A stretch of 64,000 nucleotides of DNA from Epichloe hybrida. Its lineage: Eukaryota > Ascomycota > Sordariomycetes > Hypocreales > Clavicipitaceae. Position numbers and translations under genes: made by a program. The DNA lies in NCBI GenBank assembly GCA_019022495.1, contig JAFEKR010000082.1, positions 1 to 64,000 on the forward strand, in the 5' to 3' direction. A model generated the notes under the pieces. That model ran no database searches. It was given only the letters and a program-made list of their open reading frames with translations, and was not told the origin of the DNA. Of this stretch, positions 47,901 through 56,708 are shown in pieces; position 1 is the first letter of the stretch; the number at the start of each line of letters is the position of its first letter.

Positions 47901-50596
47901 TTGCTTTCCAGATGAATGTCCTGCGGCAGCATGCCCAATACGCGGGCCCAGATGTTTCTCATGCGCTCTTCCATCTCGCAAGTCGGTTGCCTTTTTGGGC
48001 CATCCCGGCGGTCCGCCCTGGCTTGGGCGAGCTGCTCGGCGGAGAACGAGGAGCCTATTCTTCGCAGCATCCTTCGGTCCATCTTGCCGGTCGGCGTCAT
48101 GGGCAGCGTTTCCATCCAGAAAGACACCGTGGGAACCATGTACGAGGGCAGATGCTGAGACAGCTTGGCCTGTACATCAGCTCGTAGCGCCTCTATCTGG
48201 ACGGGGCGTTCATTCGTTGCCGTGTTCTCGCCCATCTCCGGGGACTGTACGAACACAGCCAAAGTTGGAACTGGGCTGATGGCTTGAGGTTCTATAACAT
48301 CAGCAAAAACTCGCTGCGCTTCAGGCATGCAGACTTGAGTCCAATGCTCGACGTCGCCGAGATGCACTCTCTGGCCGCGGATCTTAACCTGGGCGTCCTT
48401 CCGGCCCAAGTAGCTGAGACTTCCATCTGCACAGTATCGGACGAGGTCTCCGGTCTTGTACAGCCGACCTTTCCGACCCGGGTGGCCGGAAACACCACGC
48501 AACAGCCACTTTGGATCTTGGATGAACGAAGCGGCGGTCTTGATGGGGTCGCCAATGTATCCACGCCCGACTAGCGGACCCTCCACAAGCAGTTCCCCAA
48601 CACAGCCGATCGGAACGAGTACTTGATGGTTTTCCGGGTCGGTAATCCAAGCGGCCACTCCAACCGGCAGCCCTATGTTCGTAGCAGCTTCAGGACTGAT
48701 AGGTCGGCTGTTGACAGTGTTGATGGTGCACTCTGCAGGCCCATATTCGTTGACGACGTCGACCTTTCCCCACCATCGGGTAGCATCGTCCACAGACAGA
48801 GGCTCGCCGGTAAACACCATCGTCTTTAGAAAAGGTTGTGAATCTGGGTCTATCAGCCGCGTGACTGAGGGTGTTAAATGGGAAATCGTGACGCGCATGT
48901 CGACCATGACCTTGGAGATGTCGTTATGGCGGTCTTCATCAGAGGGAATGCACAAACACGCTCCTGATGTGAGAGTCGCAAACACGTTATGAACGGAGAC
49001 GTCAAAGGCGTAGGAGGCAAAGTCAAATACTCTAGAATCCTTGGTGAAACCAAGTGGCTGAAGCTGACAAGCGAGGGCGGAAGAGTAGTTGGTGTGCGTG
49101 AGTATCGCCCCCTTGGGCACTCCGGTGCTCCCGGAAGTGAAGACGGCAAACATTGCCGTTGATGAAGGCTGTGAGTTCCGTGGACGACTTGGATGCGCAG
49201 AAAATGATTTTACGGAGCAAGAGTCGAGCTCTACGACCCTCTTCAACAGTCTAGAACTCAGCGACATATTCGAGGGTGAAGAGATCATCACGCTCGCGTT
49301 GACCTTTTCCACGATGGTCCTCAGGCGCTGCTCAGGAAACGAGGGCTCCAGAAGGGTAAACGCTCCGCCGGCTTTGAGAACACCCAGCATGGCGATCGGC
49401 ATCCACATGGATTTTTCGAAGCATAGTGGAACGATCACCTCGGGCCCGACGTCCGCGTCTATGAGGTGGCCGGCCAGTTTCTCGGAGAGTTCATCCAGCT
49501 CCTTATAGGTCAATCGGCCGTCCCATGCATCGACTGCCAGGGCCAGTGGCTGCGAATAGACCTGATCTTCAAACATGTCGTGCATGCAGCGCTCCACCGC
49601 CGCAGGGAGAGTGCCGTTCCATTTCCATATTTGCTCCACGTCGTCCGGTGACATGAGGTCGATGTCAGCTAGACGCGTTCTCGAGTCCGCTTCATGGAGC
49701 CCCTTCATGCAGAACTCTAGGCGTATGAGTAGCCTGAACACAATCCACGGTTCGGTGCACCTAGAATCGGACATGGCTGTCGCTTGTAGCCGAGATCCTC
49801 GCAGCTGCAAGTCGAGCACCAAAGGGTACCCCGCAAGGCTGGGAAGGCCGTTTCCGATGGTGCCATTGCTGCTTTTGGCGTCGCCGCTGGTCCTCGTAGC
49901 AATGAGAGTGCTCGATGTTGGATGTCTTTTGCTTTTGCAGTCCGGCGAAGCCATATAGCTTTCCTCGGAGCTGGTATGTGCTCTCAAGGCCTGCAAATAC
50001 TCGCCAACAGTCTGACTAGAGGCGCATAGGACACGCAATGGCCTCGCCGCCGGCCGATCCGGCCTGCCGTCGATTGTGTCAAAGACAACTCGCTCCGAGC
50101 TCGTCATTCGGCTCGCCATGAGTGCCCAAGCAGCATATACCAATGTCACCACAGCGCAGTCATCGCCTTCTTCTTGTGGATGATGGCCGGACGGCTGCCA
50201 TGAGAGTTCGTACCGAGTCTCGGTGTCCGCCGCTGGACAAATGACAGACGCCGGGAGACTGGGATAGGTCGTGTACTCATCAACCTCATCAAAAGGCTCC
50301 GCGTCCATTGGTGGTGCCCACGGGGTGGCGAGGCTGCCACGGTTGGATTCAATCGGGCAGTCATCCGATACAATCTCGGAGGAACTCCCACAAGTCTCAC
50401 TGTTGCTTGCGGCGGTCGCGTACTGGCCACTGTGATTTGCGGTCTTGACTGGACCTACAACATCAGAGGCCAAGATTGTTTGGCACGTCATGGATGCGGT
50501 GTCTGTGGACGTCTCTATCGTGGAGTTGAATGAAGGAGCTGTCTGGCCACCTCTATAAGTTTCGTTGGGCGCCACGGTCGATGGTGCTGTTGTCAA
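41987..50596 (-). CDS. perA-like: Two-module NRPS, (C*)-A-T-C-A-MT-T-R, PerA/PpzA-type
   Basis: A single intronless frame of 2869 residues. Domain order with approximate residues: truncated condensation remnant (~60-335, no HHxxxDG); adenylation 1 (~339-870, FTSGSTGVPKG near 489); carrier 1 (LGGDS near 904); condensation (~950-1370, HHAIYDG near 1107); adenylation 2 (~1400-1830, FTSGSTGTPKG near 1565) with an N-methyltransferase inserted after the GRKDTQVKVRGQR motif (VLEIGSGSGM near 1949) and the terminal GKIDR after it; carrier 2 (LGGNS near 2396); and a terminal thioester reductase (TGANGFIG near 2499, YTTTK near 2652). This is the domain order known for peramine synthetase of Epichloe and the pyrrolopyrazine synthetases of Metarhizium, which join a proline-type unit to an N-methylated second residue (Arg for peramine) and release it reductively with cyclisation. 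All catalytic motifs look intact and there is no frameshift over 8.6 kb. Product identity is inferred; substrate codes need comparison. Confidence 0.92.
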   Translation of the reverse strand: MTTAPSTVAPNETYRGGQTAPSFNSTIETSTDTASMTCQTILASDVVGPVKTANHSGQYATAASNSETCGSSSEIVSDDCPIESNRGSLATPWAPPMDAEPFDEVDEYTTYPSLPASVICPAADTETRYELSWQPSGHHPQEEGDDCAVVTLVYAAWALMASRMTSSERVVFDTIDGRPDRPAARPLRVLCASSQTVGEYLQALRAHTSSEESYMASPDCKSKRHPTSSTLIATRTSGDAKSSNGTIGNGLPSLAGYPLVLDLQLRGSRLQATAMSDSRCTEPWIVFRLLIRLEFCMKGLHEADSRTRLADIDLMSPDDVEQIWKWNGTLPAAVERCMHDMFEDQVYSQPLALAVDAWDGRLTYKELDELSEKLAGHLIDADVGPEVIVPLCFEKSMWMPIAMLGVLKAGGAFTLLEPSFPEQRLRTIVEKVNASVMISSPSNMSLSSRLLKRVVELDSCSVKSFSAHPSRPRNSQPSSTAMFAVFTSGSTGVPKGAILTHTNYSSALACQLQPLGFTKDSRVFDFASYAFDVSVHNVFATLTSGACLCIPSDEDRHNDISKVMVDMRVTISHLTPSVTRLIDPDSQPFLKTMVFTGEPLSVDDATRWWGKVDVVNEYGPAECTINTVNSRPISPEAATNIGLPVGVAAWITDPENHQVLVPIGCVGELLVEGPLVGRGYIGDPIKTAASFIQDPKWLLRGVSGHPGRKGRLYKTGDLVRYCADGSLSYLGRKDAQVKIRGQRVHLGDVEHWTQVCMPEAQRVFADVIEPQAISPVPTLAVFVQSPEMGENTATNERPVQIEALRADVQAKLSQHLPSYMVPTVSFWMETLPMTPTGKMDRRMLRRIGSSFSAEQLAQARADRRDGPKRQPTCEMEERMRNIWARVLGMLPQDIHLESNFFHLGGDSIASMRVVAYARRLGIQVMVADVFQHPSLHDLAKNCSQTLARAPEDIPAFSLLGPHFNHALFVQDMSTRYALDPMTIQDAYPCTRLQEGLMFLTSKRPGDYIEQNVLELARDLSLEGLRNAWEQAVKAMPILRTRIAQHNHVGLVQLVLDDTADWDEAKGLEKYLAADRKRSMGSGEPLSRFALVRDEEGTCKWLVWTIHHAIYDGWSIRLVTDAVAEAYGGRSIPQGPQFQAFIKYVQDQDERAAVNYWQRNLQGFDSAPFPPNVPSVDQPVADAAVAHSFATPSGAHGCITTSMLIRAAWALVVGRMANSNDVVFGSTLHGRNAAVNGLDEMVAPTIATIPVRVRFCSTQYVPSYLQAITQEAAEMMPYEQTGLQRIAALSSDAEKACKFQTHVVIQPEDCIPGRSLLGQWRSDSQDQWFSTYALTVEVWLRSDDIFASAMFDSRTIQSWVVTGMLQRLEWTMHQLHHATPSQTLGEINMSSAEDLEQIWQWNERVPEPVNRCIHDLLADQVQARPDNPAICAWDGELTYRKLDELSTRLSHSLLQLGAGFHKGLVPLCFDKSMWTAVAILGVLKAGVGFILLDPHLPEQRMRDIVDQVGSKVIVTCPTREILCSRLAEATVAISWDYFSGQLDWTQQELPSVSPSSTAYVVFTSGSTGTPKGVVVTHANAVSAQHHQLEPMGHTPESRLFDFASYSFDVSISNIVSMLACGGCLCVPSESDRTDDMEKSIVSLRVNALDLTPSTLQLLSPERLPAVRQLTLGGEPLREADVEKWCGKTRICNAYGPSECTPTATINSNPMEPQMATHIGKGAGVVTWIVDADDHDELLPLGCTGELLLEGPLVGRGYFNDSAKTAAAFIEDPKWLLRGSISHPGRQGRLYKTGDLVKYNRDGSLAFVGRKDTQVKVRGQRVEPGEIEAVLRSHESVDGAVVVFHRLTDQELWLAAFVTTREDDGKIPQSQSLAHDETQLKQKRIQAWEEEFEGETYLAIGATEAENIGRDFVGWSSMYDGSEIKKVEMNEWLDDTIATMLNGGPAGHVLEIGSGSGMMLFNLANHSLQSYIGVDPAMRAVDFTTKAAKSVPDLADKVNVFKGTAEGIMNLDMPIHSELAVMNSVVQYFPSQDYLFNIIQHLASLGSIKTIFVGDIRSHALHKEFMARRALHIAGKDASREEFSGIMENLLKGEPELLVDPGFFTSLPHRIHGVTHVEILPKRMKATNELSSYRYAAVLHVNSHGEQAKDGRAQDIGADEWIDYVSNGLDRQAVSGLLGTASRVAISNIPYSKTIYEREIVNAVEASKNIPKLERESEWLAAALQASQEHSSLCAFDLAELAQLAGYRVECSWARQYSQRGGLDAVFYCGGSGTDSERRTLFRFPTDHEGRPCHVLSTNPLEQQRKSKLRGDLEQLLRSKLPSYMVPQAIKILDKMPVNHTGKIDRSMLSESLQQKAPPTARKRLPSTAPERAMQQIWSKVLSIESSQIGLDDGFIKLGGNSLSAMKVVSMAREEGIRLEVADMFRHSTTSIAHLLQTAAAGVSESGAALPGVTSDRLLSDLARYDCTIAMAQSEAANKRLSATSHGGIRDTRLTVVLTGANGFIGTQILRQLLDHGRFSRVIAIVRGTSASKARQRAIDAAKNAQWWSEFYSSELEVWRGDLALPRLGLEKENWNTLADGTVDVFIHNGASVHFMKSYSALQAANVESTAQVLRVAAENPSMRVVYVSSARCCDPELEREEDVAKALADRPNGYTTTKFIAEALVKRAAARGLGRRDQFAVVSPGLVVGTPTEGVANADDWLWRMTAACIRVGVVNGEESDNWIPIADAAATATTVIETSLGRSSGIVTQVKGGLTMGEFWETLRAIGYTLRGEDSSTCMAAIRQDVEKNRDTHPLGALSDMLQDLADTARSQWADSWRTGGLSSPARLKLALVKSAGFLSKVGVLPLPDGNDEPAQARENLRAFTRSGG

Positions 50597-52122
50597 GACT
50601 CAAGGGTTTAATCTCTTCCCTCTAAACTGAATGTATCTTTGCAGTGCGTTGCTTTGGCAGGTGATATGAAGGCAAAAACAGACAGAGTATAGCTTTATTA
50701 GAGTAAGCTCCTAGCTAGCATGAACTACTTCGTTGTTTTTAAAGGATTGCTATACCTGGTAATGATGGCCATAGTTTACTAAAGTGCGCAGCTCGGCTCA
50801 TCGGCTAACCTAACTTGTTATAAAGTCGACGTTCTGTACGACCCCATCCATCTCTGTACGCTACTGCACTCTTCTCTCGGTGTCACACAACGGTGACATA
50901 ATAACTGCCGGACTGACTTCTTGCAGAGACCCTGGTCGCATGGTCTTTTATACATACACGCACGTCCCAGATATTACCATTCAGCGTGGGTTGTTGCAGA
51001 AGGCATTGGCTGCTCTGTCAGGAGTCCCACCGCCCCCGTGTGCTCTCTTTTGGCCACCTTTCTTTTAGCACCGTACTCCGTACATATTACTACCCTGACA
51101 AGGTCAGAGACTGATAATCAAGCCGCAGGGCGGATAGCGAGCTGCATGCCGCGTGCCGAGTGCCGAGTGCCGCGTACCTCGAGCTCGGTTAGTGACGGGA
51201 AGCAGGGGAATAATCAATAAGTAAGGATTAGCTTCTCTTGATTGTATGTACTCCAAGGCGGCGATGTCCTCGTATCTACGGAGTAATAAAAGCTTCTTTC
51301 CATCCTTTAGCAGCTCTCGCAGGATACGTACCCACGGGCTGCGAGCGGGACACTAGACGCGCATATCGCGTTAGTCCCAAAACGGAAGAAGTACCTGTCC
51401 ACCTAATCCCCCTAATCACCCTATAACCTCTTCTATTGAATTCCTTCCCTCCTTTTTATTATTATGAGGCCTTATGTATAATGCAATGCAACAACGCAAT
51501 GTAATGAGGCATATTGCCTATATATATAGGCATCTCCATTCATAGCGAAAATTAACAGACACAAGACCCGTAGACTGTATTAAAAAGGTGTGCGGGTCCC
51601 GTGACCCAGCTGTCGACCCACCATACGACTCGTAGCTGACTTCGACCAATGGACCAACCCCCTCTCTCGGCCCCGGGCTAATGATGAGGCGGTTCCGGGC
51701 TCACATGGCCACCGTCCCTACGTACGGGCGAATTTGTCGTCCCAAGCGCAAGAATGTAAGATGGCGGCAGATGATGAAGCACAGACGCACGGATGGATGG
51801 CGTTTGTGCCATGGCGTTGAGCCTCGACTCCACAGAAACGAAGCGAAGCGCGCTCTGATGGATGAGCTCTGCTGCTGATGATGCTGATGAGCTCTGATAG
51901 ACTCAACTCTGATGAGCAAGTTGCAAGGATACAATCTGCAAGGAGACTCCACACGACCCTGCAACTTGCAAAAAAAATGAATCGCCCGGTTGATTGTAAC
52001 TTGTGGACTAGCCGATTCATGCAAAGCACACACAAGCAACTTGCTCATGCTCGCTCGCACTCATGTAATATCTTGACGCCGTCCATTTGTGTCTCTGGAC
52101 TCGTCCCAGGTTGCGTTCTGCT

Positions 52123-52155
<33 letters not shown>

Positions 52156-52217
52156 TCAGCCTCGTCTCTTCACCACTGATTCCTCGTCTCCCGCTCATCA
52201 TCTTCACTTCCCCCATC
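50597..52217. promoter_or_regulatory. Divergent intergenic region between NRPS and MFS transporter
   Basis: 1.6 kb containing both promoters. It holds an inverted pair of the 9-mer (TACTCCGTA at 51074-51082, TACGGAGTA at 51277-51285), an AT-rich block at about 51420-51600 with a 16-base palindrome GCCTATATATATAGGC at 51516-51531, a CGCGTGCCGAGTGCCG repeat near 51148-51172, and an (ATC)n microsatellite at about 52127-52156 in the leader of the transporter gene. No cluster-specific regulator gene lies here. Confidence 0.55.
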
Positions 52218-53845
52218 ATGAGCGGCCACGGCGACAAGGACAAGGACAGGAAGCTGGGATCGCAGCACTCGACTCTGCACGAGCGAGGTTTCGGCGGGAA
52301 TGGAGCTGTCGACGCCGAACAGGAGAGCAGCATGAGCGATAATGAGCAACCGACAGAGTACCGCACTTATCGGCGACGATGGATCGGTCTTCTCACCCTC
52401 ACGCTCATGAACGTGGTCGTCTCATGGGATGTAAGAACAACCCAACCAGCCTTTTTGCATCTGCTGACATTTCCTCCCATCACTCGTTCAGTGGCTCACG
52501 TTCGCACCCGTGGCTGACCTCTCGGCCACCTATTACGGCGTCTCCAAGCTGGCCATCAACTGGGTCAGCATAGCTTTCTTCTTGGCTTTCGTGGCCGTTT
52601 TCCCAATCACCATTGCCATCTTGCACCGCGGCCCAAAGCTGGCCTTTATGATTGCCGCGGTCCTCATCATAATCGGCAACTGGGTTCGATATGCAGGCTC
52701 CGCCAGCTCGACCGGCGGCCGCTACGGCGCCATCATGGCCGGCGAGATCATCATCGGCTTCGCCCAGCCTTTTATCCTGGCCGCCCCTACTCGCTACTCC
52801 GACATGTGGTTCACGAACCGCGGCCGCGTTGCCGCCACCGCCCTGACTAGCCTGGCGAATCCTCTGGGTGGCGCGCTGGGCCAGTTGATCAATCCGCTCT
52901 GGGCCAAGCAGTCGGCCGACATTTCGAACATGGTTCTCTACGTCTCCATCATTGTAAGTCGGCACGTCGAGTAAAAACGTGTGAAAACGCTCCACAGCCC
53001 GGGATCCTCGGGATCCGGCTCGCAACTATACATACCTATGAATGAGTTTCGCTAATCCCGTCATCGCTCTGGCATGGCAGTCTACCGTCTGCTCTCTTCC
53101 CGCTTTTGTAGTGCCAGCCGCGCCCCCAACTCCCGTCGGGCCAGCGGCCGAGACCCCCAAGCTGAGCTTGAAGGAATCTCTCAAGGTTCTCACTCACTCG
53201 ATCGAACTATGGCTCGTCCTCATTCCCTTCTTCGTCTATGTCGGCTTCTTCAACTCCATCTCTTCCCTGCTGAATCAGATCATGATCCCCTACGGATTCA
53301 GCGACGACGAAGCAGGTATCGGAGGTGCCATTCTCATCGTTGTCGGTCTGCTCTTCTCCGCCGTCACGTCACCGATTATAGACCGAACCAAGAAGTTTCT
53401 CCTCGCCCTCAAGCTCTTCATGCCCGTCATCGGCATCTGCTACCTCGCCTTTGTCTGGATGCCCGAGACTCGCAACGTCGCCGGCCCCTACGCCGTGCTC
53501 GCCGTGCTCGGAGCCGCGTCTTTCGCCTTGGTCCCCATTGCGCTCGAGTTCCTCACTGAACTTGGTCACCCTCTCAGCCCCGAGGTCACGTCCACCACTG
53601 CCTGGGCGGGCGGGCAGCTTCTCGGCGCCATCTTCGTCATCATTAGTGGCGCCCTGACAGCAGGCGATGATGGGAACCCACCCCAGAACATGAACAGGGC
53701 TCTCGTCTTCCAGGCCGTCGTTGCGTTGCTCGTCTGCCCTCTCCCGCTGTTCCTCGGCTTGTTCGGCCGCGGGGACAAGATCATTTTAAAGCGTGTCCGC
53801 TCTGATACAAGAGGTGTGCCTTCTGGCGTACGAATTATTGCTTGA
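52218..53845 (+). CDS. MFS transporter (SLC49/DIRC2-like), divergent to the NRPS
   Basis: Three exons (52218-52430, 52492-52953, 53081-53845) encode 479 residues with about 12 hydrophobic segments after an ~60-residue hydrophilic N-terminus. Membrane features include [32 protein letters not shown], the loop-2 region [46 protein letters not shown], and after a cytosolic linker ([14 protein letters not shown]) the second half from [25 protein letters not shown]. The pattern fits the SLC49 (FLVCR/DIRC2) branch of the major facilitator superfamily, whose fungal members are poorly characterised. Its position head-to-head with the NRPS suggests it exports or compartmentalises the product; this is inference from neighbourhood. 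Start ATG lies right after a CCCCCATC leader, and both splice joints are in frame (SWD|WLTF, YVSII|STVCSLP). Confidence 0.88.
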
Positions 53846-53929
53846 ACATGAGGAGGATCCAAATGATTCGTCATGCAACTCACATGCGTTTGTTGCACAC
53901 GCACTTGTTTTTTTTTGTTTTTTTTTTTA

Positions 53930-54100
53930 GGGGGGGGGGGATGTCTTGGAGTTTCCGTGTATTTAGAAGGGGGATCCAGGGGGGGGAGGGGGTATAAAGG
54001 GCAATGTAGCATAATTTCGATCCCCTGGCGGCCGAATCAAGTATCATTTTTATCCATGTTGTATCATTTTTATCCATGTTGTATCATTTTTACCTATGTT
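53930..54100. repeat. G11 tract and threefold 20-bp tandem repeat
   Basis: Downstream of the MFS gene: a T-rich stretch, an 11-G run (53930-53940), then GTATCATTTTTATCCATGTT repeated exactly at 54041-54060 and 54061-54080 and with one mismatch at 54081-54100. No coding function seen. Confidence 0.9.
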
Positions 54101-54324
54101 GAAGCCCTGTCTCTATTTCACGCGTGAAGAGTGTTGTCAGTCTTAAAAAATCTGATCCTCGATTGTGAGACAATTGCGCGTGTGGCTTTGAGGTAAATCA
54201 CATCGTGCGAGATCATGTGGTCGTTGATCCTAGTAAAGATCCATTAACAAGGTTGTTATTAAATTCTACTAATATTTGGTAGCCCTCTCCCCTCCAGAGC
54301 AACTGTAACTCTAACAAATTACCA

Positions 54325-55942
54325 TTAATCCTCCCCTATGATGTCGTCCCACTGCGCTCTCAACTGCTCCAGCTGTTGCCAACACTGAGCACCTACCTCT
54401 TCAAAGTCAGCGATACTCTCAGCAGTGGCATCGCAGGTCCCAATCTTGCGTCCAACAGATTTCCTCAGCACGCCTAAGACCGTGTCAGCGGCAATAGTGT
54501 CGGCCGTCTCGGGGTTTCCGTCCCAGCCCCAATCCTCAACTTCCGTCTTCTTCACATCAACTTGCAGACTTGCATCTGTGCTGCTCCCCCATTTTATGCG
54601 ATCGCCACCCACGTCATCGAGAGCCTCTTGGTCTTGGAGAACTACCCATACAGCGGCCTTGGCGCCGCGGTACCCGTCGACATTGTGCCAGGGGGAGCCG
54701 AGCCAGCGACATATAATGAGGGCGAGTTTATAGGCCCAAAAGAGGAACCAGGGCAATGGGAAAAGTGTGCTAGCTACGACACCAGGATGAGTCAGGTACA
54801 GCTTTGGTTTGACGACCTGTTTGGCAGCAGCTTCGTCATCGTCGTCAATGGTGAGGAACCGAGACGAGTAGGGACGAGCCGCAGGAAGGGCATACGTAAG
54901 GGAGAGGAGGTCGGTAAGGCGCTTTGCCGACTCGTATGCTTCGGGTCGTGTGAAGCACTGGATATCATTGACATCAAAGACTTTTCTGACTGCTTCGACG
55001 CTGCTGGACCAGATAATGCGGCCTGGTGCTTCGTTGGTGGATGGCCTGCTCAGCAGAGGCAGGAGGTAATGCCCTAGCATGTAGTGACCGAAGACACAGG
55101 CGGAGAAGACTTCTCCTAGTAGCGGCTTCGCAGGCTGTTCGATTTCATATGCACGTCAATGGTCAGCACAAGTTCCGTTGTTGACAGTAGCAAGGACAGT
55201 AACAAGATGAAATATGGTGTAGCAAAAAAAACTCACGTAGTTGTAACTCGGGCGCTCATTCAAAATACGCGTCGGTAGAGCGAGTTTGAATTCCGGCCAA
55301 GTGGCCGTTTGGATGATGCCCTTGAAGAGTAAGGACCGAATGGCCTGGGGGTAGCTCATTCCCGACCAGCCGCCATACGCGGCGTTGCAAACAATGCAGT
55401 CAAGCCGAGGAATCCGGACGTTGCGTAGGTACTCGCCGTCCAGGCCCTCGGGGTTGCTGACAGTACCATAACGAAGCGTATATGCGAGCTTTTTGATGGC
55501 ACGTAGGTCGCACAGATCTACTATCAAGCTCAAGATGTGAATCCTGGCCACAGCATCCTGCCACTTGTAGTCTGGCCCAGCGCGGGACGCCAGGGCTGCG
55601 GAGCTCTGTGCTGCTTTGATGGCATATTCGCGCAATACTCGGATCGTTGCGAGAGAATTGCGGCTAGATCGGGTCGTAGGGATAGCGATGAGATGTGAGT
55701 TGAGGGAGCGGGAGCTCAGGAAGTCGTCGATGAGGTGTTGAACGGTGCTGAGACCGATTCCACTGCCAGCATGCCCTCCAAGTCAGCTGATGAGCTAGCA
55801 AAGAATCGAATTTGGAAGAGCGTGGTTACCTGCCAGCCCCAGTGACAAGGACGAAGAGCTGCTCGTGTGCAGCGACAGACTCCCACGGTGCTGGGCTTGG
55901 TGCCGGGTTTGGGGAGCACCTTTTAGTCACCATGACGCCCAT
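54325..55942 (-). CDS. ERG27: 3-keto-steroid reductase of ergosterol biosynthesis
   Basis: Three exons (55942-55830, 55762-55237, 55134-54325) give 482 residues. Erg27 reduces the 3-keto group after C-4 demethylation of sterols, in the ER membrane with Erg25/Erg26/Erg28. The short-chain dehydrogenase cofactor motif TGAGSGIG spans the first splice site; CNAAYGGWSGM corresponds to the NNAG position; GEVFSACVFGHYMLGHYLLP is the family's conserved helix; and the catalytic SSSVEA and YESAK motifs are present. A hydrophobic region LYLTHPGVVASTLFPLPWFLFWAYKLALIICRWLG is typical of Erg27 membrane association. The C-terminus is longer than yeast Erg27 (347 aa), as in other filamentous fungi. The start MGVMVTKRCSP gives a 35-residue leader before the Rossmann strand. 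Confidence 0.9.
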
Positions 55943-56708
55943 TTTCACTTTTTATTTTTCCACCTCACTTCCCGCCAGTATGCACTGCACGGGCGGGCAC
56001 GAGCCTGTAACAGCCGAGCAGGTCTGATATTGGAAATTCTTAAACTTGGAAAAGGGTGAGAGAAAACGGGTTCAACGTCAGCATCCTGTTTCCAATTGCA
56101 ACAACCGAAGTAGGTGTTCGCGGGAAAAATGCCACCCAAGGCCCAAGGTGTCAAGCAGTACACAGTACAGTATGGCTTCCGAAACCGAAATCGAAACCGA
56201 CTCTGTTATTGTTGGCTCAAAAGCGTCGCACCTGCCACCAGTTGATGGACAGAGGTACGCGTGGCGCTCACGTGCAAGCTTTCAGTTCCGCATTGTCCAG
56301 TCGAAACAGCCATACGGATCCGTAAAGTCTGGGAATTGCAGTTGATGGCACGAGACGAGACAACCAGTGCCTGGCGGCTGTGGGGGCCGGATGTGGGCTT
56401 GCATGCTCCGCATAATTGGGGTCGTGCTTGCTTTTCCAGGCTTACTTCCTGTGACCTGTTTGATGGCGCTGAATGCATGCGCATAATCAACATCAACATC
56501 ACGCATTTCATGTCTACTCGACTCATCAATTATTACATCGTTCGCTTATTTAGATTTGACTTTTTCTTTTTTTTTCTCTTTCGTCCTTCATTCTTTCCCA
56601 ATCTTGCCTCGTGGAGTTTCACAAGACATCCCTCCTTTTACATCTTTCCCCTGCTTTTCTTTACATATCGGCATCCAGATTGTCATCAGTCTTGCGAAGA
56701 GAATGAAT
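55943..56708. other. Intergenic, no gene seen
   Basis: Between the ERG27 start and the stop of the Scp160 homologue. T-rich stretches at 56555-56680 may belong to the 3' region of either strand. No coding region supported. Confidence 0.5.

Noticed and set aside
52127..52156. Possible CRISPR-like or satellite array
   Set aside because: Simple ATC microsatellite without spacers; eukaryotic context.
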